Shown piece after piece: positions 9,700-22,500 of a stretch of 64,000 nucleotides of DNA. The position numbers were made by a program, and so were the translations under genes. Origin of the DNA: Utricularia gibba (taxonomy: Eukaryota; Streptophyta; Magnoliopsida; Lamiales; Lentibulariaceae). Below the pieces are notes generated by a model. That model worked only from the letters and a program-made list of their open reading frames with translations. It was not told the origin of the DNA and made no database searches. Location of the stretch: assembly GCA_002189035.1 (NCBI GenBank), contig NEEC01000002.1, forward strand, positions 310,001 to 374,000, in the 5' to 3' direction. How positions within the stretch are numbered: the stretch's first letter is position 1; the number at the start of each line of letters is the position of its first letter.

Positions 9700-12575
9700 G
9701 TGTTCATGTCCTTCCCTGGGTTGAAGAGGATGAGGCTGCCCAGAAGCTACGGCAAGAGGAAAGGGGATGATTATCTGGAAGGAGTGGTGAGTGATTTCAT
9801 CGAGAAACAGGCGAAGACGAGGCGATTGAGGAGGGGCTGCTCATCGAGGGTTATGGCGTGTTTGCAGTTCACTTTTGCATTGTATGCCGTCTCTGTGCTG
9901 CTCTACATCACCCCCCGGTTGATCTGAGGGACCCCATTATTCGGGCGATGAGGCATTTCCTCTCCGGCGGGGCCCCGCTGCCGAAAGCAGAGCAGCTCTG
10001 TGAGTATGAGAATCTCAACTTTGAGCAGAAGAAGTCGAATGATAATGTCACGAGCACGTTGAAGAAGGAGCTTTACAGGGAGGTGGCTGATTTCCAGAGA
10101 AGGGAATTCGGGGTGGAGACTCTCCCGGAGCTGATGGCGATGGAATCCAAGTGGGGTGTCAAGAGGCGGAACTTTCCGAGAATCACAGTGATCCTGAACC
10201 ATTTCAAGCGCAAGACTCTGTGCGCGCAGATCGATTCTCTTCTGCGTCAGACGCTTCCCTTTCATCGTCTGTGGGTGGTTTGTTTCGGTAGCTCTACAGA
10301 GAGGTCGTTGAGGAAGATCGTGGAGAGTTACAACAACTCCAAAATAAGCCTCATCAGCTCAGATTATGACTTCAAGTACTATGGGAAGTTTCAGGTGGCT
10401 CTGCAAGCAGAGTCTGATCTTGTCTACAGTCTTGATGATGACGTGATTCCGGGGAAGAAGATGCTGGAGATTCTGTCGCATGTTGCCGGAACCAATAAGT
10501 ACAGTAACGCTGTTCTGGGAAGCAGTGGGAGGATTCTACCTTTCAGAAAGCAGAACTCATATTTCCCAAGTTACAAGAAGTTGAGATCAAAGGAAGCAGG
10601 CATCTATTTGCCTGACCCTGCTTATGATATCACCCTTGAGAGAGTAGTCAGAGTGGATTTCCTCTCAAGCTCCTGGTTCATGTCGTCTGAGCTGGTTAAA
10701 GCCTTGTTCATCGAGACCCCTTCACCTTCACAACAGGGGAGGATCTCCACTTAAGGTACGCGAACTAGCTGAATTCGATCCATCCTTGACGAGGATAAAG
10801 TGATCACGATTGGTTTTTGGTGCAGCTACGAGCTGCAGAAGTACCGGGACGCGAGCTCCTTCGTGCTACCTGTGGATCCGAATGACAGAGAAACATGGGG
10901 AGACACAGACCACAGACTAGCTTATGTTTCAGAAACATCTGACAAGGAAAGCGTTAGGATGCGGGACGAGCAATGGTGGAAGGCTCTTTCATCAGGGTAT
11001 GTGACGCAATGGGCTGCAATGTATCCCCAGAAAGTGGATGCCCTCTTCTACGCACACTCGCTGGATGATGTCCGAGAAATGGCTCCTCTGATTCAAAGTT
11101 TGAGACAGCAGCCGGTAAAAAGGCTTACCTTGTTGTATCAGGAGGGAAGTTCTGTCCCTGCGAAGAGTCAGCTTCAATCCTGCAGTGGAGTAAATCTGTT
11201 TGCACCGTGAGGAAGTTCAAGATTCTTGATCTTGGAATTAGTTCATTGACAGGGGTATCAAGTTCAGATGTTCCAGTTCTTCAGAGTATCTTTGCTAGCA
11301 TGAAAGGTGTCCTTAAGATCCATAATCCCAGCGTTGTGATCACAGTCTCTGAGACTCATAAAAATGTCCAGAAAGCCTTGTTCTTGGCCACAGGGACTAG
11401 CAAAAATGCAACAACTCTCCTTCTCCTGCCAAGGATTCTGTTCCCAGAGCTCTCTGGATTGCTGATGTTCACTCTAAAGCATTACCTTGTAATTGCTGCT
11501 TCCCTTCCTCATGATCCCTGTTCACGATCTGTAGTCTTACTGAAACTTGTCTTGCAGATTGGAACAAGATGAAGCTGAGCATCAGCATCATTACACAGAA
11601 CCGGGCTCCTTCTCTTTCAAGGCTACTGAGCTCCATCAACAGGGCCTTTTTCTTGGAGATACAATTCCCATAACATTCAACATAGACTCCAAAGTGGATG
11701 AACCAACAATGCATCTAGTCAGATCCTTCGAATGGAGACATGGGCCGAAGATCATACGTCGCAGGAGCCTTCATGGCGGCTTAATTCCAGCAGTGAGCGA
11801 GAGCTGGTACCCTTCATCAGATGATGAGTTCGGCCTGTTACTCGAGGATGACACAGAGGTCTCCCCTTTCTTCTACATGTGGATCAAGTACACCATTTTG
11901 TCGTATTTCTACCCTAAAGCTTCCCTTTCTGAACTCAATTCCATCTCCCTATACACTCCAAGACTGGTTGAAGTGCCCCGAGAGAGACAGAGATGGAATG
12001 CAACTGATTTTTTCAAGAAAATCCATCCAAACACCCCTTACCTCCACCAGCTCCCCTGTAGCTGGGGTGCAGTCTTCTTCCCCAAGCACTGGAGAGAGTT
12101 GATCAGCTACATGTCAATGAGGCTCAGAGAGAAGAACACAACGCAGAATCCTGTGGAAATTCCCTATTCCAGATCAAATCTCTGGAAATCTTCATGGAAG
12201 AAGCACCTCATAGAAATGATGTATCTCAGAGGGTACGTCACGCTCTACCCCAACTTCCCCAACCAAACCAGCTTCTCCACCAATCACCTGGAGCCAGGGG
12301 AGCATATAAATGCCACAGGGAATCCTCTGAAACATGAAAAGACAGACTACGAGGTTCCATTGATGGAAGATGACTTCATCAACCTGCTACCCAGTGGGGA
12401 GCTCCCTCGAGCTTCAAGTTTACCTTCCTTGGACCTCTTCAACCAGAGAGTGTCATTAAAAGGGCTGAAGGCTGCAGGGGCGAAGCTGAGGCAAGATGTA
12501 ATAGAATGTCGGGAGAATGAGACCGTTGTAGTGAACCATGAAACTGGTCTCCCGTCACACTGTGCTGTCTTCTGA
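9700..12575 (+). CDS. Family-2 glycosyltransferase-like protein (At5g60700 type), with five apparent single-base frameshifts
   Basis: A type II membrane protein with two glycosyltransferase-like blocks; the substrate is not known to me. Exons: 9700-10755, 10826-11488 and 11558-12575. The N-terminus (GKRKGDDYLEGVV) is followed by one membrane helix (ACLQFTFALYAVSVLLYI). The first block has RITVILNHFKRKTLCAQID and a DDD acidic motif (YSLDDDVIPG); the second has ISIITQNRAPSL and a second acidic motif (GLLLEDDTEVSPF), ending with conserved MMYLRGYVTLYPNFPNQTSF. The frame breaks at C6 9911-9916, C4 10717-10720, A5 11117-11121, near 11433 and T5 11647-11651. Adding one base at each restores the expected family sequence and makes all three exon phases agree. 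Because every break is a one-base loss while splice sites and motifs are intact, assembly error is likelier than a true pseudogene, but five in one gene keeps that possibility open. Confidence 0.85.
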
Positions 12576-13500
12576 TGGGATCTTCTGGTTCTTTTCACAA
12601 ATTTTACTATCCGTTATCTTTCAAAATTCAAACAATTTAAATAATTACCTCGGTTTTATTTTTTTTTACCGTGGGTCCCACAATTGGAAGAGTTAATGGG
12701 GGTAATATTGGAATTTAAAATATATGAGTTATTACATTTTTTATATTACGAAAGCGGAAACAATAAATAAATAAATAAAATAAAACAAATAAAAGGGAAG
12801 AGCTCGGGTTTTGGTGCAGGAGTTCCCCCTTCTCGGACCGAGGTTCTCTGTTTCTTCCACCCTCGTACTGAAAAGAACCGCCTATACATCATACGCGTTT
12901 CTGTAGTTGGACTCATTCGCTCAGGAGAAACAGCAGTTTCTTGGGCCATTTCCTCCTACGCTTCTGCTTCGCAGATACCTAGAATGGTGTGGGTTTAGTT
13001 TGGAGTGTTTCAATTTTCCGAGAGCACGACGCGATTTTGCCTTCAAGGGTCGGATTGGTCTTTATATCGCGTTCACGGTAAGATGATTGCAAGAATCTGC
13101 TTCTAGTTTTTTTTTTTTTGTGTTTTATTTCTTGATTTTTTGCTGTGGATTGATATTGGTTGATGCTTATGAATGTTGTTAAACAGTGGGGCTTTGGATT
13201 TTCTCTTTCGCCTGCTTTGGGGTTATATAGTTTCCCATACCATAAGTACATGCTAATTTGAGCTGTAGGGTGACGGGAGTCTAAGTGGCCCTTAAGTAAG
13301 CTGTTAAAAAGAGTTTAATGCAGTTGCCTTCTTATATATATGCAGCGTGCATATATACTGGCAGTGATTTTTCTTCATTTCCAGTTTGCTACTACTATGT
13401 CTCTTCTGTGGCAAGTTTTTTTTTCATTCTTCAGCAAGATTGAGTGTTTTGTGGGAACTCGAGGGAAATAATTTCCGTTATTAGCTGCTGCAGCTAGGGG
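12576..13500. other. Gene-free stretch: promoter and leader of the callose synthase gene
   Basis: No coding region is supported. From about 12790 onward the composition is more balanced and is followed by T-rich tracts, consistent with a transcribed leader, possibly with a leader intron, ahead of the ATG at 13501. The donor-like CACG|GTAAGA near 13076-13082 and T-rich tract near 13110 fit that, but no acceptor could be fixed. Confidence 0.4.
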
Positions 13501-16500
13501 ATGTCTCGTTCCGAGGAGTTATGGGAGAGGTTGGTACGAGGGGCATTGCGTGGACGAAGAGTAGGTGGTGGTAACTTGTATGTACAGCCTGACGCTGGAC
13601 TCGCTGCAACTGTGCCTTCATCTCTGGCAAACAAGGATATTGATGACATACTGAGGGCTGCGGATGAAATTCAAGATGATGATCCTAATGTTTCTAGAAT
13701 ATGTATGCTTTTTTTTTTTGTCTGTGGATAACACTTATTGTTGCCTATGGCATTTGCTTTTGGCCTCATGTTCACCGTTCTTTCTCTTTCAGTGTGTGAG
13801 CATGCTTATTCACTGGCTCAAAATCTGGACCCAAATAGTGAGGGAAGGGGTGTATTGCAGTTCAAGACTGGTTTGATGTCTGTTATCAAGGTAACTCAGA
13901 TTCTATGGAGACTTCTAATGCAATCTTTTAGTTTGGTCTGTGTTGTACTTCTTCATTTCTCTATATGTCACCATTTTTGTTGTTTATATTTTTCCATGTT
14001 TGGGTAATTGTGTGCTCAAACCTAAATGATGTATTTTTTTAAAAATATTTTTTTCTTTGTGAATGTTCACGTACAATTTATTCACTTTTGGTTTTTTATC
14101 CCATTTCAGCAAAAGCTGGCGAAGAGAGAGGTTGGAGGAATAGATCGCAGCAACGATATTGCTCGCTTGCGTGAGTTTTACAAGCAATATAGACAACTCC
14201 ATGATGTGGACAGGCTACGGGAAGAGGAGCTGAAATTGCGAGATTCTGGTGTCTTTAGTGGTAACCTTGGAGAGTATGTTCTTCAACTGTATTTCTTTTT
14301 ATCTACTCTCTTGCTCTTGGAATTTAAGAAATTGATGTCATTTTTGTTTTTTCATGTCAGTTAACACTTCACAGTACATTTCCCATTTTTTTGATCAGCT
14401 GTACATTTCCCATATTAGTGCTCCTGTCAGAGAATGCTTTTCTTCATTTTATAGGCTGGAACGTACAACATTGAAAAGAAAACGAGTACTGGCAACTTTG
14501 AAGGTACTTGGTAGTGTTCTGGAACAATTGAGCAAGGATATCTCTCCAGAAGAAGCTGAAAGGTTGATCCCTGCGGAGGTTCGACATTCTCCCTTTTGGC
14601 TTTAAAACTGCATGCTTTTTTATTGTTAACCATAGCATTCTTGCACTGGAAAAGTATTTTTATTTAGTTTTCCATCTTGTTTCTGCATATAGACATGTAT
14701 CTGCAGAAACGCACATAGAAATGTTCTTTCTGTGACATTCTTTATGTAATGATCCCTCTCAGTTGAAGCGAGTGATGGAATCAGATGCTGCAATGACGGA
14801 AGTTCCTTACAACATAATTCCTTTAGATGCTCCTAGTTTGACTAATGCTATTGTGACTTTTCCCGAGGTATTATATTTCTTCTGGGATTTGAGGCTAATG
14901 TATCTGGGTCCTTGTGCTTGACTGATTTCCTTTTACTTACTAGGTCAAAGCCGCAATTTCATCTTTGAATTATGTAAGAGACCTCCCAAAGCCACCCGGG
15001 ACATTCCCCACTCCAGATTCAAGGAAATTGGATATGCTTGACTATTTGCACTATATTTTTGGATTTCAGGTTTGATGGACGTTCCTGTCATTAATTTTGT
15101 GGTTCTATAAAATTCCTTGTTTCTCACAATTTACATTCCTGTGTCTTCCTCTGTAGTTGTAATTTTTTGTGTTCGGAAGCCCTAGGATGACGTTTTTTCT
15201 TATTCTTCTGCATTGGTTGGTTTGGCAGAAAGATAATGTTTCAAATCAGCGTGAACATGTCATTCACCTACTTGCAAACGAACAAAGTCGACTTCTGATT
15301 CCTGATGATGCTGAACCGGTTGGTCTCATTTCTTTTGTGTGTTAGTGTTGCATCACCGTATAGATATATTGATGTAGACTTCAAAATTTGCTAAAATATT
15401 TGTTGTATCTTTTCGTAGAACATTTTGATGACGATATATGCAATCTTGATGTTTCCAAAGTTCTGTGAAGTTGTTTCTTTTTTTTTCCACTTTATGCCTG
15501 TATTACATTTACAGATCTTGGATGAGGCTGCTGTCGAGAAAGTTTTTTTGAAGTCTCTTGACAACTACATTAAATGGTGTGACTATTTGGGAGAACGGCC
15601 CTTGTGGTACAAGTACGCTTATGTTTTGGAATTCGCTTCATCTATGTCTGAAGTTACAAATGGGATGTCATGACTTGTGCCTTCGAGTTCTTTTTCTCTC
15701 TCTAAAAGGGTCTCTTAGTTCAATTATTATAAAAGAGCTTTTTTTTTCATATATTTGCTGTAGGCATTTGAGCACTTTTTTTAATGCAAGCATGTCTTTT
15801 ATTTCGCTGCAGTGTTGTGGCCCTAAGCAAAGAGAGAAAGCTGTTATATGTTTCGCTGTATTTCTTGATCTGGGGTGAAGCAGCAAATGTTCGATTTCTC
15901 CCAGAATGCTTATGCTACATATTTCATCATGTAAGTGTGCCTCCATACCTAAAACTTTTGGCTTGAGATTTGTTTCGTAGTGAGCAAGTAGTGGTTCCTA
16001 TGACATATGCGTTTTGTGAATATGAATGGTACTTTATGGATGAAAACAATCTAGCTAGTACCTGATTTTCTTCTTCATCATTTGTTGTTGACCAGATGGG
16101 CATTGAACTAGAACAAATACTACAGCATCAGGTTGTTCAGCCAGCTGCTAGCTGTGTCTCTGAGTCAGGTGTCTCATTTATGGATCAAGTTATACGCCCT
16201 TTGTATGATGTAATTTCTGCGGTATGTCCATGTTTGTATATTAGTCATTTGATTCAAGGATTAGCCCTTGAATTTCTTTTTGATCTATGTTAAGGAAGCA
16301 GCCAACAACGAGAATGGCCGAGCACCTCATTCAGCTTGGAGAAATTATGATGATTTTAATGAGTACTTTTGGTAGGCGTCAGCATATATATTTAGTTTCC
16401 TTGATGTTTGATGCTCATGGGGCGCTGAATAAAAACCCTTTCTTTAAGGTCAAGAAATTGCTTTCAACTGAATTGGCCATTGGACAAGTCTTCACATTTT

Positions 16501-19500
16501 TTCCTGAAGCCAACACCTAGGTCAAAGGTACAGAATTAATTGTATTATATCTCTATCGGTAGCCTTTCCAGTTCTTTGTAATTCAAGTGCAAGTTAACTA
16601 GTTTCTTTTTAATAGAATATTTTGATGTCTACTGGAGGAAAACGCTTCGGAAAGACATCTTTTGTGGAGCATAGGTCATTCCTTCATCTTTATCACAGCT
16701 TTTACCGCCTCTGGATCTTCTTCCTGATTATGTTTCAGGTTCGTGAGCTTCAAAAGCGCAAGTCTCTTCATATATCTGATTTTTTTTCCTGAAAGGTGTT
16801 GATTCCTTGTCTACGCTTCTAGTAGCTGTAGTTTCTTATAGTTGTCTGCTAGAGAAATGAAAAGTTTTCTTGAGGTAGACAGAAAAGAGAGAGGCGAGTG
16901 ATAGGATACTTATAATATCCTGTGATCTCATCCTGCCTTGTTGGGGTGCAGATTTGTACAGTTTTAGTTAAACTTGCTGCAACAAAGAGCATTAGAGTGC
17001 CGTGATTTGTCTTTATTGCTTCTGTTGGTGATATAATTTTCACTTGAAGGATGTAGTCCTGCATAATTATAATCTGTTTGTTCAAGATTTTTTTCATCTA
17101 CTTTCTTTTTGTGTAACGCTGCACATTTCTTCTTCCTAGGGACTTACTCTAATTGCCTTCAATGATGGCCGCTTCAATTCAAGAAGCATCCGGGAGATTC
17201 TTAGTGTTGGAGTGACTTATTTCGTGATGAAATTTGTGCAATGTAAACCATCTTTGAGCACATGGTGGCGTGAGAAATTATAGTTTTTAACTCTCAATTC
17301 ATAATTATCTGGTTTAGACGGCCATCTCACCATAAATGAGGAAGATAGAATTCTAGACTGATATTTCAGCATCTAAAATGGCATATGGTTTTATTTTGAC
17401 TGATATTGTATGGTAGAAGACAAGTCCTTCTGGCTTTGACATGTGTGGCAAGGTTTTTTTTTTTTTTTCTGGTATCATTTTAGATAACTATGCCATCTAA
17501 AAACTGAATTCAAGAGTAGCATTTATCTTGTGTTCGACGTTTCCATTAGATTTCACTTTTTCTCTTTTGTGTACTAGGTCTGTTGGACATGATGATGATG
17601 TATGGGGCTTACTCTACCTCAAGGCGCTTAGCCGTCACCAGAATTTTTCTTCGCTTTATCAGCTATACTATAGCTTCAGCTGTCATATGTTTCATTTATG
17701 TGTATGATCTCTACTATTGCTATCTTTGTCTTGGTTTTGTGACATGCTAAGATAACGTGGAATATCGTTTCATATAACTCCAGGAGAATTCTTCAAGAGT
17801 CAAGCCGCGACCCATCTGGAAGCCCAATTATCTACAGAGTCTATGTTATATTTCTCGCTATCTTTGCTGGCTCAAAGCTTTTCTTAGGTTTATTGTTGCA
17901 CATTCCAGTGTGTCATCAGCTGTCCAATCAGTGTGATGGATGGTCCCTTGTTCGTTTTATGAAATGGATGCATCAGGTTTACACATTTTGTTAAATCTCT
18001 TCATTGATATTTTTCTTATGCCTTGATGCATGATTTGGTTCTGATGTTTTCTGATTACAGGAACATTACTATGTTGGTCGGGGGATGTATGAGAGAGCAT
18101 CTGATTTCATAAAGTAAATGCACCTCTTTTATCTTTAGAAAATTCGTCTTGCTTTCTGCTGCTATTCTTGCTCGTTGGTACTTTGTTGGTCTCATCTTTT
18201 ACAAAATAATTTGTGCATGTTGCGCGCTTCATAAGGGGCTGTGTTTCTGGGTAGTAAGGACGTTGGTCATCCAGCCAACGAAACCATCCTCATTGGTCCA
18301 GGCCTTGCATAGTATAAGTCTACTTAAATTGGTGGTCTAGCATAGATTGCATTTCTTCTGAATCTGATCTTGCTGTCTACTGTATAATTTTGTTGGTTCC
18401 ACCCCTTGGTGGTGTAAAATGTTTTTCAAGTTTTGATCTTAAAATTTTGCTAAGTCAATGAAGTCTTCTCCAAAGTTCTTTTTTCTTCCTGTTTTAAACT
18501 CGAACGTTTAAGAAAAAAGTCATATCTAAAAACTCAATGTGAATTTACACTTTGCAAGAGTTGCTGATGATATCCTACTTGTTTATCCATGCAGATATTT
18601 GTTCTTCTGGGTTATTGTGCTCGGATCAAAATTTTCTTTTGCCTATTTCCTTCTGGCAAGTTTTGATTGCCCTTTCTTTGATGTTTCTACTATGTTTTGA
18701 TGGTGGTTTAGCATGCGAGATTTTATGCTTTTGTGATTATTCTTTGATATGTTGTAGATAAGGCCCATGGTCGTTCCAACAAGGCTTATAGTTGACATGG
18801 ATATCAGGCTATATTCCTGGCATGATTTCTTTTCCCAACGTAAGTAATATCCTTTGTTAGTCATCTAGTTGTGCTTTTTTTTATGCGTCGCATTTTTTTC
18901 AAAACAAAAAGCGTCTGATAAACAAATACATATTTGATATTGACGCAATCACATCCTCCTTTTGGATTACATCTCCTGGACGTCCTTTGCTTTGATTATT
19001 GATCGGCATTTGGAATTCATCTTATTATTCTTCTTATTCATATTGTAATTTTCTATTTCTTCTGCTGATAATCATAATGCTTTGACTCCTCTAATATTGG
19101 TTTTTGGAGATCATCTTATCATTTTACTTATTCCTATTACATGTTATTTTCTTTTTCTTCCTGTAGATAATCATAATGCTCTGACTGTTGTAAGCTTGTG
19201 GGCGCCTGTTCTGGCTGTAAGCATGCTTTTTTTGCCTGTTTTTTCTTTATAACTCCTAGCCATCTTTTGCTATTGTGTATCAACAATTTGGAGTTTACGT
19301 TTGTAAACCTTGAGCATTACTTTTTCATTTATTATACATTCGATAGCCAAATCTCCTTAAAAATGATGGTTCTATCATTGTTATTGTCATTATATGCTTT
19401 GTATTTTTCTGCAGATCTATCTGCTAGACACCTATCTTTTCTATACCATTATATCAGCAGTCTGGGGTTTTCTTCTTGGTGCTAGAGATCGTCTTGGAGA

Positions 19501-22500
19501 AGTGAGATCTTTGTTACTAACTGTCACCATCTTTATCTTTCTCCAAAGTTGTGGAAAAGCCTCACCAGGAATATTTTTTACTTTTTGTGCTCCAGGATCC
19601 CTCTCTTGGTGGATCATGTGTGGTAGTTTTTTCAAAATATTTATTTCTTCCCATTTCCTTGAATTTCAGATTAGGTCTCTCGATGCTGTCCACCAACTTT
19701 TTGAGAAATTCCCAGAGGCATTTATGAAAACTTTGCACATACCCCTTTCTAACAGGTATGGTTTAGTATAACATATTTCAAACCCATATGAAAATGTAGC
19801 AGATCTAATGTTAGATCAAACACATTCTCTTTGTAGGATTTCAACCGAGTCACCTGCTGAGGTTTTGTCATTTTTCCATATCAAGCTCTTAACATCTTTT
19901 TCCCTCTTTTATCATTCCATCGTGTTATAGGATTGAATTCGTTGCTTTAGAGATCTAAAATTTCTTGAAACAAGAGTACTTCTTTTTGGAAGGTTGTGGA
20001 GAAGCACAAGATTGATGCTACTCGTTTTGCACCATTCTGGAATGAAATTGTGAAGAATCTGAGAGAGGAAGATTATGTCAATGATGTGTGAGTGCTGCTT
20101 CTTTTGATGGCTGCAAGCAAAACAAAAATTCTCACATTGCGATCTTCATCTCAAACACGTAGGGAATCTGAACTGCTTCATATGCCGAAAAATTCAGGGA
20201 TGCTTCCCCTTGTGCAATGGCCGCTCTTTCTTTTAGTTAGCAAGGTATGAGCATGGCTATTTGATTTTAGAATCAAGGTAATATTCTGAAACAATTCACT
20301 TATGGGGATAGTTGTGTTCATTGCCAATTTAATAATGCAGATATTCCTTGCCAAAGATATTGCTTTGGAGAACAGGGACTCCCAAGAAGAGCTGTGGGAT
20401 AGGATTACAAGAGATGATTACATGAAGTATGCTGTTGTCGAGTGCTTTTATAGTGTTAAATATATCCTAACAGCAGTTTTAGATACTGAAGGAAATCACG
20501 AGGGAAAGGAGTGGCAAGTTTCACTTTTCCTTAATTCTCTTTTTTTTGCCTACTCTTAAATCACTATACTAAATTGTTGTTTTTTAAAATGTCAGGGTGG
20601 AGAGGATATATGATGACATTCTATCAAGCATAAGTAATAGCAGTATTCACATCGACCTTCAGTTGGCTAAATTACCCCTTGTTATTCAGAAAGTTACTGC
20701 ACTGCTTGGGATACTGGTTTGTCACTCACTGTTTAGTTAACTTTCACAAATATGTCGTATGTGGTAAAATTGACTTGATTAATGCTCCATATCTCTTTGT
20801 TTGGTTTTATCCTCTATTTCTTAGAGTACTTCTTTTTCTTTATGTGGTTAAGTCTCTTTTTTTAAAAAAAAGCCATTTTAATTGCAGAATAGATTGAAAT
20901 GTAGATTTATTGTGCAATTATTTTACCTTTTTCTGGTCTGTTTTCGAACTCAAATATCTTTACAGAACATGCTGTTCATGATCCTAGAACTCTTAGAAGA
21001 TTGTGGGGAGAGTCCCTTCTCCTTCAATCTGGAATGCAGTTTTTGAATGTCACCTCCATTAGTACTTTTATAAGTAAATGACCTTGTTTCAAGTTATATT
21101 CTGTGAATCTTATTGTTTCATCTGTTGCCGATATGTCTGTGCAGAAAAAGGATCAAACACCTGAACTAGAAAGTGGCGCAGTTGGAGCTTTTTTGGACCT
21201 GTATGATGTTATGCGAGAAGATGTATTGTCTGTCAATATGCGGTTCGTTGTGTTACCTATATTTATTATATTTTTATTTTATTCTTCTCCTATTAACTCA
21301 AAACCATCGCAGTGATCATTACAACACTTGGTCTATGCTATCCAAAGCGCGGACTGATGGCACTCTCTTTCAGAAATTGAATTGGCCTAAAGATACAGAA
21401 TTAGTATGCTTTTTGGATCAAATATGTTTCATGCGTGTATACTTCATTCATCATTTCCTAAATATTGTGTACAATGCCCAGAAATCACAAATTGGAAGGT
21501 TATATTCCCTCCTCGCTGTCAAAGATTCTGCTGCAAATATACCAAAAAATCTGGAGGCTAGAAGGCGATTACAATTTTTCACTAACTCTCTTTTTATGGA
21601 GATGCCCGTAGCAAAACCTGTTAGAGAGATGCTATCCTTTAGGTCTGCTTTTGTTACTGGTTCTCATGTGTTATTGCTAGGTGTAATATGTGCCTGAATC
21701 CTTTTTTGTCTTGCAGTGTCTTCACTCCATACTATTCCGAGATTGTCCTTTACAGCATGCCTGATCTTCTTAAGAAAAACGAAGATGGGATTTCAACTTT
21801 GTTTTACCTCCAAAAGATATATCCAGGTGCCTGCACCACCTATTTTTGTCATGCTGCGTGAGCTCTTTTTATTTGCATTATGTAATGTGCTTACCGTTAC
21901 TATTTTCTTTTTATAGTGCCAGACCGAACAACATTACTAATACAAGCTCATTGATGCATCCCCCAAACCCTTAATAAAATGAAAACCACCGTCTGTTGCA
22001 TGATTAGTATATTCAACCCGAAGCTCTATTCTAGAATATTTTGACTTTATGGAGAGCATTATGTTTTCATGATGCAGATGAATGGAAGAATTTCCTTGAT
22101 CGAATTGGACTTGACGAGAACACATCGGAGTTAGCACTTGGTGATAATCCTTCTCATATCCTTGAGCTTCGGTTTTGGGCTTCTTACCGAGGGCAAACAT
22201 TAGCCAGAACAGGCAAGCCTTCTTGATCTCCTTCAGTTTTCCCTATACCTTGTGATTGTCTCCTGTTTTCTGTGGAATTACATAGTCGTATATGTGTAGA
22301 AGGTTTTCATTGTTTCCTGATGAATCCTTTGTGCTTGATAGTTCGAGGAATGATGTACTACAGGAAGGCTTTGATGCTTCAAGCGCATCTGGAACAGATA
22401 TCCAAAGGAGGTTTGCGTATTGATCGTATTTTCGGTATTGTTCTCTCCCTGTTTGCTGCAATAACGTAGCTTATTTTAGATTCAGAATCTGGAGCACATG

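Noticed and set aside
9858-9915. An ATG at 9858 as the true start of the glycosyltransferase in the second frame
   Set aside because: That start would replace the conserved membrane helix by an unrelated sequence. The upstream frame from 9700 gives the expected N-terminus.
16371-16450. A possible frameshift near the FNEYFW exon of the callose synthase
   Set aside because: A normal donor GTAGGC and an acceptor before GTCAAGAAATTG join the exons in frame ([15 protein letters not shown]).
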